Part shown: piece by piece, positions 9,193 through 17,928 of the stretch
Numbering within the stretch: the stretch's first letter is position 1
How the letters are laid out: the number at the start of each line of letters is the position of its first letter
Assembly: GCA_046291875.1 (NCBI GenBank)
Contig: JBKBSF010000021.1
Coordinates: 12,443 to 76,442, forward strand
Length of the DNA stretch: 64,000 bases
Direction: 5' to 3'
Source: SKVR01 sp046291875
GTDB lineage: Bacteria; Bacteroidota; Bacteroidia; Bacteroidales; UBA7960
Translations under genes and position numbers: made by a program
The notes under the pieces: model-generated
The model's input: only the letters and a program-made list of their open reading frames with translations
Database searches by the model: none
What the model was told of the DNA's origin: nothing

Positions 9193-10469
9193 AGTTCATT
9201 TCTTACTCTTCGTTTCTTTTCTCCCGTCTTCAAAGGATCCTGTTCGAGTTGCTCTATGGCAACCTGAGAAATATCATAGCTGGCCAGCAACCTCTCAAGG
9301 GCATCTTTTGCTCTGCTGAAGGATCTCTGGTCAGTGCTTTTTACGTACAACTTCAGTCGGTTGAAGTCCGTTTGTATGAGGCAATAGTCTGAAACAAGCT
9401 CATCACACAAAACCAAGGTGTTGCGAAAAACATCAGGAAAGAGTTTAACCCGCTGCTGTTTCCCGTTCTCAAAAATCAGTATATCATCCGAACGCCCATC
9501 GATGCTCTCTATGGCCAGCATGGGTGAACCACAGGCACAATAAGGCTTTTGGGAGATAATATCGTTCAACTCATACCTGACAACAGGCTGGGTCCGTCTC
9601 AACAAGTCTGTAATAACCGGATGAAACCGGGTTTTCTCTTCATCGATGTACTTCTTTTCCACAATAAGAAAGTCTTCATTGAAATGCAGTGTACCATACT
9701 TGCACGACGATGCCAGAAAACCCTCTGTGCATTGATATACCTGGTGGATGGTCTGATTGAAAACCTCTTGCAGGAAGTTTTTGTCTTCCACAGATAATAC
9801 TTCAGCCACTGAGATAATTTTCCGGGGAGCTACCGATAAATTTCCTTTTACCTGTTCTTCTGCGAGCATGCACAAAACGCTGGGTTGGGCAACAACAATG
9901 GAGGGTTGCAATGCATTTAAACCCGCAATGTGTTCTTCCATCTCTTTGAAAATATCAAAAAAATGAAAGGCAAGCCTTTTGGATTGTGTGGATTGATAGA
10001 GGTTATTGTTGGCACGCAGAAAAAACGCCACTTTGCGTTTTCTGAAGGAAAGCCCAATAACCCTGTCGAGCACCATGGCCACCCAAACCGCCCGTTCATT
10101 TTCCGACACCAGGAACACCCCCCTGTTGCCGCTTGTGCCCGTTGACAACCCCACAGATATGCCCCGGATCATGGGGCTGAAATCTCTTGACAGCTCTGCC
10201 TTGCGGGCCACTTCCATGCATTCATCCAGACTGAACCCACCAGTGTTGATGGTGTTGAAATTTTGCATGAATGCTTGCTTATCTATCAATGGAAAATGGT
10301 TGAGCTCCGGCTGAGGTTGCAAAAGTGCCTTGTAATAGGGCGACTTCCGCAAATGCCTTGCTAATGCTCTGAACCTTAACCGGGGCACATCCAGCAGCTT
10401 ATACTGGTAAAGCCACCGGGCCAGCTTTACAACCATTAGGTATCCAAGGATTTTAAGCTTAAAGTGCAT
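9189..10469 (-). CDS. F390-synthetase/PaaK-like adenylate-forming enzyme
   Basis: From the ATG at 10469 the protein has 426 residues. An upstream ATG (10499) and a TTG (10529) would extend it into the preceding gene. It has the motifs of the coenzyme F390 synthetase/PaaK branch of ANL enzymes: the phosphate loop LSTGTSGNRGVF, the A5-type YQCTEGFL, PVVRYELNDI (A7) and IDGRSDDIL (A8), plus a CACGSP cysteine motif. It probably activates a carboxylate as an acyl-adenylate. Overlaps of 11 bp with the metallohydrolase and 4 bp with the ketosynthase indicate one operon. Substrate and acceptor are unknown. Organisms of this phylum are not expected to make F420, so the F390 name reflects homology only. 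Confidence 0.85.
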   Translation of the reverse strand: MHFKLKILGYLMVVKLARWLYQYKLLDVPRLRFRALARHLRKSPYYKALLQPQPELNHFPLIDKQAFMQNFNTINTGGFSLDECMEVARKAELSRDFSPMIRGISVGLSTGTSGNRGVFLVSENERAVWVAMVLDRVIGLSFRKRKVAFFLRANNNLYQSTQSKRLAFHFFDIFKEMEEHIAGLNALQPSIVVAQPSVLCMLAEEQVKGNLSVAPRKIISVAEVLSVEDKNFLQEVFNQTIHQVYQCTEGFLASSCKYGTLHFNEDFLIVEKKYIDEEKTRFHPVITDLLRRTQPVVRYELNDIISQKPYCACGSPMLAIESIDGRSDDILIFENGKQQRVKLFPDVFRNTLVLCDELVSDYCLIQTDFNRLKLYVKSTDQRSFSRAKDALERLLASYDISQVAIEQLEQDPLKTGEKKRRVRNEL

Positions 10470-11307
10470 GGAGATCAAAGGTTTTGGAAATGAGAGCATC
10501 GGTGGAAACAGAACAGTGGGAGGGCACAATCAAAACATCAGGATATTGCTTGTGGAAAAGACTTATTTTGCGGACCACCTCAACATGGTCATTCCAGGAA
10601 TGAAACATGAGTTTTGCAATAGGGTGCGGAAGCTTCATCTCAAGAAAGGCTCTCCGGTCCCAGCAGGAATCGGCCACCAGGAAATACTTCCGGGTGTTCG
10701 TTTGCAGCAGGATCCCGATCTGCCCGGCTGCATGCCCGGGCAAAGGGTATACCCGGATAGAATTGTCGCTGAACAGATCAATGGCATAACCAAAAATATC
10801 ATCCTTGACGGGGGCGCCCGTTTGCTCAACAAACTGCACCCTGCTGCCGAAATCATCAGGAATAAGGTCCTTGAGAATACCTTTGGAAAAACCCATGAAG
10901 TCACTCACTTGCTTCACCTGGTTATAAGCGGCTTGCGAGCAATGAAAAACAGCATTTTTAAAATCCTTCAATCCGCCAATGTGGTCTGCATGAAAATGGG
11001 AAATAATCACATGGCGAATATCATCGCAATGGATTCCTGCTTTCTCGATTTGCGCTTTTACTTCATCCTGTTCATCAACAAAAACCTTGGTTATCAAAGC
11101 GTAGATCTTGTTGGGGAAATATCGGGTAGTTTTATAAAACCGGCGTGTATATCCTGTATCAAAAAGGATCCAGCCGTGATCGGGGTGTTGTATCAACCCA
11201 AAAAGCGCCTTGAACGAGATATCTCTGTTGCTGTCGCCTCTCACGGCATGGCTGGCCTTTGCCGTACAATAGCCGGCACTGCTCAGGTAAAGCTTACACT
11301 TTTTCAT
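10459..11307 (-). CDS. Metallo-beta-lactamase-fold hydrolase (AHL-lactonase-like)
   Basis: The 282-residue MBL-fold protein has the dinuclear metal motif HFHADH (His104, His106, Asp108, His109) followed by GH192, Asp213 in VADSCWD and His264 in VPSHCS. The order and spacing resemble N-acyl-homoserine lactonases of the MBL superfamily, which open lactone rings. There is no signal peptide, so it acts in the cytoplasm. It overlaps the SDR by 14 bp and the ligase by 11 bp, fixing it inside the ketosynthase cluster. In the known OleABCD pathway an alpha/beta hydrolase (OleB) processes a beta-lactone. An analogous lactonase role for this enzyme is only an inference. Confidence 0.88.
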   Translation of the reverse strand: MKKCKLYLSSAGYCTAKASHAVRGDSNRDISFKALFGLIQHPDHGWILFDTGYTRRFYKTTRYFPNKIYALITKVFVDEQDEVKAQIEKAGIHCDDIRHVIISHFHADHIGGLKDFKNAVFHCSQAAYNQVKQVSDFMGFSKGILKDLIPDDFGSRVQFVEQTGAPVKDDIFGYAIDLFSDNSIRVYPLPGHAAGQIGILLQTNTRKYFLVADSCWDRRAFLEMKLPHPIAKLMFHSWNDHVEVVRKISLFHKQYPDVLIVPSHCSVSTDALISKTFDLHAL

Positions 11308-12283
11308 GGATCCGGTACCAGTTTACAAATTCATCAATGGCGGCATCGGTAGAAACCTTGGGCATATATCCTAAAAGATCCCGGGCCTTGCTAATATCAA
11401 GAGTAAAAGATTTTGCCAGAGTCCCCACGCCATATCGGGTCAGGGAGGGTTCATGCTGATGGGCAACCCTTGCCATGAGCTCCATCAGGCCAGCAAAGCC
11501 ATGGGCCACAGCGAAAGGCACTTTCCTGTTGCCCAGGGGTCTGTCAAGTGCCGCCAGCACATAGCGGATTTTATCCCACAGGTTTACCGGGTCATTATTG
11601 GTGATGTTGTAGGCTTGGTTGAGAGCCTCGCCCTGTGCCATCAGCGACAAGACAATGGCGTCAGCCACGTTCTCTACCCCAGTAAGGTCTACGATGTTTC
11701 CTCCATTGCCAATGATGCGCAAGCGCCCTTCGTCGAGAGCCCTTATCAGCCTGGGCATAATAATGCTATCACCCCTTCCCACAAGCGCTCTGGGCCTTAG
11801 AATGATATAAGGAAGATGGCTGTGCTCAAGCATTTGCTCAGCCTCAAACTTTGTGCGGGCATACTCATTAACAAACTTTCCGGGCAATGGGTCCGATTCT
11901 TTCACGCCTATTCTGTCGGCACCATTGTAGTAAATACTCGGACTGGAGATATAAACAAATCTGGAGACCTTGCTTTTCTTTGCCGCTTCCAACAGGTTTG
12001 ACTGCGTATGAAGGTTAGCTTTTTCAAAATCGCTCCTTTTCCCCCATGGAGAGGATAAAGCTGCGGTGTTGATGATCAGATCGACACCTTCTGCAATGCT
12101 ATGCACAAACTCTTTATCCTGAAGATCTCCGGGCACATAAACCACTTTGGGATGTACAATGGTTCGGTATGGCAGCAGATTTCTTCCGGTGGCAACAATC
12201 TTTGAAACCCAAGGCAGATCAATAAGCTTTTCAAGGGTTCTGAACCCAAGAAAACCCGTTGCACCCGTTAGCAGAATTTACAT
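11294..12283 (-). CDS. NAD(P)-dependent 3beta-HSD/OleD-like SDR, frame interrupted at codon 2
   Basis: The extended short-chain dehydrogenase frame runs from the ATG at 12281-12283 to 11294 (330 codons). It has the cofactor loop LLTGATGFLG, the catalytic serine region YISSPSIYY and the YxxxK motif YARTK, close in style to 3beta-hydroxysteroid dehydrogenases and OleD. The second codon is TAA where the family normally has Lys (ATG-AAA-ATT-CTG), a one-base difference. With the sequence as given, translation would have to begin at a non-ATG codon such as ATT or CTG, or at the GTG at 12145, which would remove the cofactor loop. It heads the ketosynthase cluster and overlaps the metallohydrolase by 14 bp. 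Confidence 0.8.
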
Positions 12284-12512
12284 CTGAAATTTTTTTTTGT
12301 TTGGCAATTGTTTACAACCAGAACCCCTGAATGCAATATCTCCATCAGCACCCAAAAACTGCCTGCACAAAACATGCAGTATGGCTTACGTCATGAGATG
12401 GATCTCATCAGCGAATATCTCAGGGAAAGTTACGACAATAATCAATGGCTTTATCATTGACCAAGGGAATAATAATGCAAAAACAACAGCGCCATTTTTT
12501 TTGCATCTCAAG

Positions 12513-13514
12513 TCATTTGCGCAATTCCATGATAGCCCGCTCCAGAATTTCATCCACCCCGGGGTTGTTTTCATCCATTTCAACATAGATATCAGGAGCA
12601 ATACCCAGTTCCATTTGGTTTCCTTCTGCATCCAGAATAAAAGTATCCACGGTATAAAACTCCCAGCCGTTGGCAAGCATGTACGGACGTGGCACACCCG
12701 CACCCCCGCCTGTGGTATCGCCCATAAGGATAACATTGGGCAGGTATCGCATGAAGTTCACAAAAGAATTGGTTGTACTGTAAGAGCCCCTGTTGGTGAG
12801 CACGATTACAGGTTTAAAGTATTTTACAGTACCTGCCTCCTCAATAAAAATCCAGCTGGGCTCACTGAAGTCATTCCAACCTTTTCCATTTTTTAAAAAC
12901 CATTGTTCTGCTGCATAACGTTGGGTGGTAAAATGGCCGGGAATTATCCTGGCAGCGGCATCATTACCCCCACCATTGTTTCGCACATCGATAATCAATC
13001 CTCTGGTGTCATGAAAGTATGTGAGCAGTTCGTCGAACTGTTTATGTTCATCTGCATGCCAGAAATTCTCGATATAGACATAGCCTATATCATACATTTT
13101 TTTTGCAATCAGTCTCCCAAAAATCTGGTAGTCGTTTTCCAGATAGGTTTCAAACAACAGCTTTTTGTTAAAGTTGGGTTTTGCGCTATTAATTAGTCCG
13201 GGCCACCATATCACCTTATGGCCATTGCGAATATTGGAATGCGAATCGCGAAGTTCGTGCACAAAGGCTGTACAAAGCTCAAAAAAGTCTTCTTCCGACA
13301 TCGCATTGGTGACAAGCGGCCTGTATGTATGGTAGATTGCTTCCCAGTCGATGTTCTTGTATTCGAAAAACACGTAGTTTTCGTTTGCGTGGCGGTAAAT
13401 GTCATCAAACACCGATAAATTGTCATTTTTACTTTCGGGAAAGATGAGCTTTTCACAGGAAGTTAATCCGCAGAATGAAAGGATTATCAGGATTACTGTA
13501 AAGTATTTATGCAT
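12513..13514 (-). CDS. Lipoprotein S41-family peptidase
   Basis: The 333-residue protein starts with a lipoprotein signal (SFCGLTSC, lipidated Cys20) and contains the S41 tail-specific protease core: IDVRNNGGGND, then ANRGSY-type VLTNRGSYSTTNSF carrying the presumed catalytic Ser, and MGDTTGGGAG. No PDZ domain is evident, so it belongs to the short S41 group often seen as Bacteroidota lipoproteins, and the catalytic Lys is not obvious by eye. It lies 11 bp behind the outer-membrane protein gene in the same direction. Both are expected to be transcribed from the palindrome-controlled promoter at 14363-14407. Confidence 0.86.
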   Translation of the reverse strand: MHKYFTVILIILSFCGLTSCEKLIFPESKNDNLSVFDDIYRHANENYVFFEYKNIDWEAIYHTYRPLVTNAMSEEDFFELCTAFVHELRDSHSNIRNGHKVIWWPGLINSAKPNFNKKLLFETYLENDYQIFGRLIAKKMYDIGYVYIENFWHADEHKQFDELLTYFHDTRGLIIDVRNNGGGNDAAARIIPGHFTTQRYAAEQWFLKNGKGWNDFSEPSWIFIEEAGTVKYFKPVIVLTNRGSYSTTNSFVNFMRYLPNVILMGDTTGGGAGVPRPYMLANGWEFYTVDTFILDAEGNQMELGIAPDIYVEMDENNPGVDEILERAIMELRK

Positions 13515-13525
13515 TATGTGGATCG

Positions 13526-14245
13526 TTAAAAATGAAAGCTATATGATACTTTTATCCCATGTGAGGCTGTGAGTATGGTTTTGGCAACTTCATTCTTATT
13601 AAACCGCCATGAATAATTCATGCCCACATATTGCGAAGGTGCAATGCGGAAGAAAATGCTTGAACGGGTGCAAAAAGAGGAATAATTGTGCAAAGAAGCG
13701 TAAAAAAAATTGTGAGCCCCGTTGGCTGCATAGGTCTGAGAGTACACCCTCGAAAAAACAGGAAAAACCAAAGAAAAGTCCAGTATAAAAACCGGATGCT
13801 CATATACATATCCGGGACTCAGCGCCAATCCCTGCATCCAGTGTTGTATCTGTGAATAATAGCCATATTCTGATTTTCTGGTTTCAAAAACCCTGCTGTA
13901 ACCCACGCCGATGTTGATCTTGTGTTGACGCATGCAGAATAACTGATAGAGCAGGGTCAGATCCATCCCGGAACTGGAACTTTTGATGGGCTGTTTTCCT
14001 AACCTATGTGCGATCTCTGATGACTGAAAAGTAAACTCTCCTTTTGCATGCACTTTTTTATTCAGCTGCCTTTGATAGAACAATGCCATGTCGTAGCCTG
14101 TACCGGTATAAACCAGTGAGCTGAAGTTCTGGTCTGAGTACCTTTCAGATATTAAGCCCGATCCGAAGGATATTTTGTTTTTCCCCTGGCTGAACACCGC
14201 CAATGGGGCCAGGGATAAGATGATAATTAAGATTTTTCCTGGCAT
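13526..14245 (-). CDS. Putative outer-membrane barrel protein
   Basis: The 239-residue protein has a signal peptide (MPGKILIIILSLAPLAVFSQ) and alternating strands rich in Tyr, Ser and Phe, ending in ASHGIKVSYSFHF, a terminal aromatic strand typical of outer-membrane barrels. No family is recognised with certainty. It is the first gene of a two-gene operon with the S41 lipoprotein 11 bp downstream. Its promoter has the ATGAACCTGGGTTCAT operator exactly 21 bp from a -7 box, leaving a leader of roughly 110 nt. The operon therefore probably belongs to the local Crp/Fnr-type regulon. Confidence 0.72.
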   Translation of the reverse strand: MPGKILIIILSLAPLAVFSQGKNKISFGSGLISERYSDQNFSSLVYTGTGYDMALFYQRQLNKKVHAKGEFTFQSSEIAHRLGKQPIKSSSSGMDLTLLYQLFCMRQHKINIGVGYSRVFETRKSEYGYYSQIQHWMQGLALSPGYVYEHPVFILDFSLVFPVFSRVYSQTYAANGAHNFFYASLHNYSSFCTRSSIFFRIAPSQYVGMNYSWRFNKNEVAKTILTASHGIKVSYSFHF

Positions 14246-14362
14246 GCTTTCGTTTTACTAATCGCTTTTCAGAAATACAATGAGATAATTCATTTTGCTC
14301 AACTTGTAAAAACAGCACCCTGCTTTACACAGTATCCGGATTTCAATCAACGGAACTGGGGG

Positions 14363-14407
14363 CAAAATTACCCCTTCACAGAATAGAAATCATGAACCTG
14401 GGTTCAT
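14363..14407 (-). promoter_or_regulatory. Regulon promoter A: -7 box plus 16-bp palindrome
   Basis: On the minus strand the order is operator (14392-14407, ATGAACCTGGGTTCAT on the plus strand), a 21-bp gap, then the -7 box TAATTTTG (14363-14370). The arms TGAACC/GGTTCA are perfect around a two-base centre. The centres are 33 bp apart, so the operator would sit near -41 and replace the -33 element, as in class II Crp/Fnr promoters. It drives the outer-membrane protein/S41 operon. Confidence 0.8.
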
Positions 14408-14419
14408 TAAAACAGGCAA

Positions 14420-14645
14420 CACCCCGTCCTTCCGGCGGGGTGAAATAACCCATTCACCATTCCAGATAATCCAAATCCTATTGCACCCGCTCCGGGGTGC
14501 CCGTTTCCATTGCCATCAATGCCTGTTCCTATCGTTCTTTGCCCCCACCGGGGGCGGTGGTATTTAACCCGGAAGCTTCCAGTTGCTGCGCAAGCTGGAA
14601 GTTCCCGGACTGCGGAGGAACTGGAAACTTGCGTTAGCAATTTCC
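14420..14645. repeat. Cluster of six short hairpins in a non-coding gap
   Basis: Successive inverted repeats fill this gap: CACCCCG/CGGGGTG (14420-14442), GCACCC/GGGTGC (14483-14500), GCCCCC/GGGGGC (14541-14555), CTTCCAG/CTGGAAG with inner TTGC/GCAA (14576-14601), AGTTCC/GGAACT (14600-14622) and a GGAAA-TTGC/GCAA-TTCC stem (14623-14645). It lies directly after the stop of FtsX permease 2 and before promoter A, so it would be transcribed as the 3' region of the permease mRNA. No T-run follows the last stem. Its function is unknown. Confidence 0.6.
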
Positions 14646-14658
14646 TGCTTCCGGGGGG

Positions 14659-17061
14659 CTACTCCGACTTCAGACTATACACCGGATTTACCTTCAGCGC
14701 GCCCAGGGCATGCACCAGGGTGGCCATGGCGCCTACGGCGGCGGCAAGGATGCCCGCCGCCACAAAAAGGTACCAGTAATCCCAAAGGTGAATACGAAAC
14801 GCAAAATTCTCCAGCCAGCGGCTCACCACATAAAAGGCCAGGGGCCATGCCACCAGGTTGCCCAGCAATATCCAGTTGCGCAAATCGCGAAACAGCAGCA
14901 ACAGAATGGAGATGGCCGTTGCGCCGAGGGTTCTGCGGATCCCAATCTCTTTGATGCGCTTTAGAATAGAAAACGAGGTAAGTGCATACAACCCCATAAA
15001 GGAGATGATAATGGCAAGCAGGGCCCCTGCTGTCATCAGCTTGTTGGTGCGTTCCTCCTTACGGTACATGGCAGCAAAGGCGTCATCCACAAAAACAGGA
15101 TCAAAGTGAAAATTTGGATCGATCACTTCAAACCGCTCTTTGATAAAGGTGAGCGTTTGCGCCGTATTTTCGGGGGATATGCGGAGACTGATCTGCCGGA
15201 TAACATCCGTTCGGTACACCAACATCAATGGCTCAATTACATGATGCATGGAAAGGAAGTTGTAGTCCTGAACCACACCAATCACCCGTGCTGGTTCATT
15301 CCAGAAAATAATTTCCTGGCCAATGGGATTTTCCAGCCCCATTCGGCGTACAGCCGCCTGATTGAGAATTACCGGGGTTACATCGGTGCGCATGAGGAGA
15401 TGGAAATCTTCGCCCTCCACAATCTGCATCCCATAAGCCTCCAGATAATTTTCGTGAACCAGGTTCCAGTAAATGCGTGTTGATGCACTGGGGTCGTCTC
15501 CCCTTTTGTGAATGGGAGCTGTACTTCTGGCCAATCCCGGCGTTACCATGGAAGCCGTAACATTATGAATGGAAGTATTTTGCAACAACTCCGCTTTAAG
15601 AGTTGGGTAGCTGTTTTGTGTTGCGATCGATAAATTGCCCAGGCGGACCATGTGTTCGCGATCAAATCCAATGTCCTTATGCTGCATATAATTCACCTGC
15701 CGGTTGAGCAGCAATACCGAAACTATAAGGAAAATGGAGATGGCAAACTGTACACCCACCAGCACTTTCCGCAGCTTGTAAGTGCGCCCGTCTGAAGCGG
15801 CAACCCCTTTGAGAACTTTTACTGGCTGAAAGCGCGACAGGTACAGGGCGGGATACAGTCCGGCCAGCACCCCGGTAAAGGCTACAAATCCCAGCACGGC
15901 CAGCAACAGACCCGGCTGCTGCCAATAGGTAAGGCGGAAGTTCTCGTCAAGCAATTGCGAAAAAGGGTGTATCAGCAGTTCGTTAAGCATCAGGGCAAAC
16001 ACCAGGGCAATGGCAGTCAGCAGCAAAGACTCGCCGATAAACTGAAATACCATATCCTTACGGTGTGCTCCCATCACTTTGCGCATGCCAATTTCGCGGG
16101 CACGCTTCTCACTCTGCACAGTAATAAGGTTTACGAAATTAAAGACCGCAATAAGGACAATCACCAGCGCAAGAAAAGAAAAAATATACACATTGCGGAT
16201 ATCGCCACTCACCATATTGGTAGCCACATTGTTACCATGGGTAAAGTCGGAATGCAGAAAAATCCTGCTAAGGGGTTGCAGGGAGTGGGCAATCTTGAGC
16301 CCTCGTGGACCAAAGCGCTCATTGGCATAGTGGTCGGCAACCCTGGCCACATCAATCTCAAAGGTTTTCGCATCGGTCTCGGGATGGCGAAGCAAATAGG
16401 TGAAAAATGAAATCCCATTCCTCTCAACAAGATTCTCCCGGGGCCCTGTAATGGTACTGAAAGAAGCCAACATACCAAACTGCAGATGCGAGTTGGATGG
16501 CACAACTTCTGCCACCCCGGTAACCCGGTATTGAAACCGGCCCACCACCACTGTTTTGCCCATAGGATCCTCTTCTCCAAAGTATCTTTCGGCAAGCGTG
16601 CGGGTAATTACCAGTGTATTGGGTTCTGCAAGGGCTGTTTTCGGATCGCCGGCAATCAGCGGGAAATCAAAGATTTGGAAAATCCCGGCATCGGAATAAA
16701 AAATGGGTTGGTCGGGAAACCGGGCTTCGGTACTTACAATCAGCACTTCCATAAAACCCTCATCATAGAACCGGCAGGTGGCTTGCACCGAAGGCACCTC
16801 ATCTCTCAAATAACCTGCAATATCGCCAGCGGTAAAAGGCATATGCGAAGAGGTGCCATCAGGCATATTCAGATCGATTACCAGCCGGCTGATACGGTCG
16901 CAGTTGCTGTGATACTTATCAAAACTTTGCTGGTGCCACACGTAAATCATCATCAGGATAGATATGGAAAAACCCAGCCCCAGACCGATGATGTTGATGG
17001 CTGTATTGGTTTTGTTGCGCATGAGGATGCGCCAGGCAATCTTCAGATAGTTTTGTTTCAT
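14659..17061 (-). CDS. FtsX/MacB-type ABC transporter permease 2
   Basis: The 800-residue permease has the same two-module plan as the copy at 4578-6980: an N-terminal helix after LKIAWRILMRNKTNTAINII, a periplasmic MacB_PCD domain, a central FtsX block with ARSEKRAREIGMRKVMGAH-like features, a second periplasmic domain, and a C-terminal block with KRIKEIGIRRTLGAT. No ATPase gene is adjacent. Its long upstream region holds the 82-bp nested palindrome (17093-17174), which would be in the mRNA leader, and regulon promoter B (17297-17341). Control by the palindrome-binding regulator and possibly by the leader structure is inferred. Confidence 0.9.
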   Translation of the reverse strand: MKQNYLKIAWRILMRNKTNTAINIIGLGLGFSISILMMIYVWHQQSFDKYHSNCDRISRLVIDLNMPDGTSSHMPFTAGDIAGYLRDEVPSVQATCRFYDEGFMEVLIVSTEARFPDQPIFYSDAGIFQIFDFPLIAGDPKTALAEPNTLVITRTLAERYFGEEDPMGKTVVVGRFQYRVTGVAEVVPSNSHLQFGMLASFSTITGPRENLVERNGISFFTYLLRHPETDAKTFEIDVARVADHYANERFGPRGLKIAHSLQPLSRIFLHSDFTHGNNVATNMVSGDIRNVYIFSFLALVIVLIAVFNFVNLITVQSEKRAREIGMRKVMGAHRKDMVFQFIGESLLLTAIALVFALMLNELLIHPFSQLLDENFRLTYWQQPGLLLAVLGFVAFTGVLAGLYPALYLSRFQPVKVLKGVAASDGRTYKLRKVLVGVQFAISIFLIVSVLLLNRQVNYMQHKDIGFDREHMVRLGNLSIATQNSYPTLKAELLQNTSIHNVTASMVTPGLARSTAPIHKRGDDPSASTRIYWNLVHENYLEAYGMQIVEGEDFHLLMRTDVTPVILNQAAVRRMGLENPIGQEIIFWNEPARVIGVVQDYNFLSMHHVIEPLMLVYRTDVIRQISLRISPENTAQTLTFIKERFEVIDPNFHFDPVFVDDAFAAMYRKEERTNKLMTAGALLAIIISFMGLYALTSFSILKRIKEIGIRRTLGATAISILLLLFRDLRNWILLGNLVAWPLAFYVVSRWLENFAFRIHLWDYWYLFVAAGILAAAVGAMATLVHALGALKVNPVYSLKSE

Positions 17062-17092
17062 CAGAAAGTAATTTGTTTAAGTAATTGGCCTG

Positions 17093-17174
17093 ATGGAACT
17101 TGCATGTCTATTTTGACTGCGTCGAGCTTCGGTTCATCTTTTTTTGTGAGCCGCAGTGCTCATGCAAGTTTCAT
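17093..17174. repeat. 82-bp nested palindromic element, copy 1
   Basis: The ends ATGGAACTTGCATG and CATGCAAGTTTCAT pair over 14 positions with one G-T pair. Inside are a second stem ACTGC/GCAGT and a third, GGTTCA/TGAGCC. A copy with the same length and close to 90% identity by eye lies at 43794-43875. Similarity to copy 2 continues about 30 bp leftward at roughly 80%. It sits in the leader of FtsX permease 2. It contains no coding capacity; a MITE-like element or a duplicated cis-regulatory structure are the two readings. Confidence 0.8.
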
Positions 17175-17296
17175 GGGGTTTTCTGTTTAATTGAGATCAC
17201 CACACAACTTCTATTACAACGAAACAATATGCATGGCAAACCAGCAACTACCGATTGTGTTGAAAGTAACATATTCGGCATCAAGGATTATCAACG

Positions 17297-17341
17297 CAAA
17301 AATAACCCTTCAAAAAATAAAACCCATGAACCTGGGTTCAT
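17297..17341 (-). promoter_or_regulatory. Regulon promoter B: -7 box plus 16-bp palindrome
   Basis: On the minus strand, operator ATGAACCTGGGTTCAT (17326-17341), a 21-bp gap, then -7 box TATTTTTG (17297-17304). Transcription would start near 17291 and read a leader of about 230 nt, containing the 82-bp palindromic element, before FtsX permease 2. Confidence 0.8.
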
Positions 17342-17571
17342 CAAAATGATTTCAGCAGCAATTTCTTCAGACGCATAGCCAGATGGGTTTACAACGTACA
17401 CCTGCCATTGTAAAGACTTCCTCCACAACACACACTGAAACGCTCGCTCTAATACCAAACCATGCGACTGCTGCCTGGCAATAAAAATGGATCTTGAAGA
17501 AATAAGTGAACCAGTCATCTTGCGGCAAACAGTTTTTTTTGAGCCCTGTTAACCCCAACTACTGCTATAAT

Positions 17572-17608
17572 TGTTCGAGTTCGCACAAAACCTGTTCTGC
17601 AACGAACA
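17572..17608. promoter_or_regulatory. Tandem 16-bp sites of form TGTnCn-N4-CGnACA
   Basis: TGTTCGAGTTCGCACA (17572-17587) and TGTTCTGCAACGAACA (17593-17608) are two imperfect palindromes of equal geometry with centres 21 bp apart, i.e. on the same helix face. They also form the long inverted repeat ATTGTTCG/CGAACAAT (17570-17610). A sigma54-like TGGCAC-N5-TTAC lies 76 bp downstream of the second centre. Sites of the same type occur at 43609-43644 and 40952-40987. Enhancer-type regulator binding is inferred. Confidence 0.5.
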
Positions 17609-17674
17609 ATATCACCCGGCACCTACAACACCATCTGCCGGATAAACCACTCTACTTCACAACCTTATAAGTTA

Positions 17675-17689
17675 TGGCACAAAATTTAC
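17675..17689 (+). promoter_or_regulatory. Possible sigma54-type promoter
   Basis: TGGCAC (17675-17680), five bases, then TTAC (17686-17689) differs from the sigma54 consensus TGGCAC-N5-TTGC at one position. The tandem sites at 17572-17608 would lie about 100 and 121 bp upstream of its start point, the usual enhancer distance. It points toward the AraC gene, 240 bp away. The mismatch falls in the important GC of the -12 element, so the call is tentative. Confidence 0.3.
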
Positions 17690-17731
17690 ACTAATAATTA
17701 TCATCAATACTCCTGATTAGGATTTTCACCC

Positions 17732-17739
17732 TACTTTTG
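17732..17739 (+). promoter_or_regulatory. -7 box of the AraC-family regulator gene
   Basis: TACTTTTG fits the Bacteroidota -7 consensus TAnnTTTG and would give a leader of about 180 nt before the ATG at 17929. No good -33 element is visible. Confidence 0.4.
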
Positions 17740-17928
17740 CATAATTCCACTCCGTGAGCTTTGCTCCAGGGCGGCCAACATCATAAAAACCAACAGGATG
17801 CATTTTCTGAAATCACTACAATGCAGCCTGCAGTTTTTCCATTCAATCGTTAAAGATAGTGTCGGTAATCTGTCCATTTACCCGGATCAACCTATCGGCA
17901 ACAGCATCAAACCGAACAACGCCCAGAT

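Noticed and set aside
10468..11352. Plus-strand 294-codon frame opposite the metallohydrolase
   Set aside because: The minus strand carries the intact HxHxDH motif and operon overlaps; the antisense frame has no domain.
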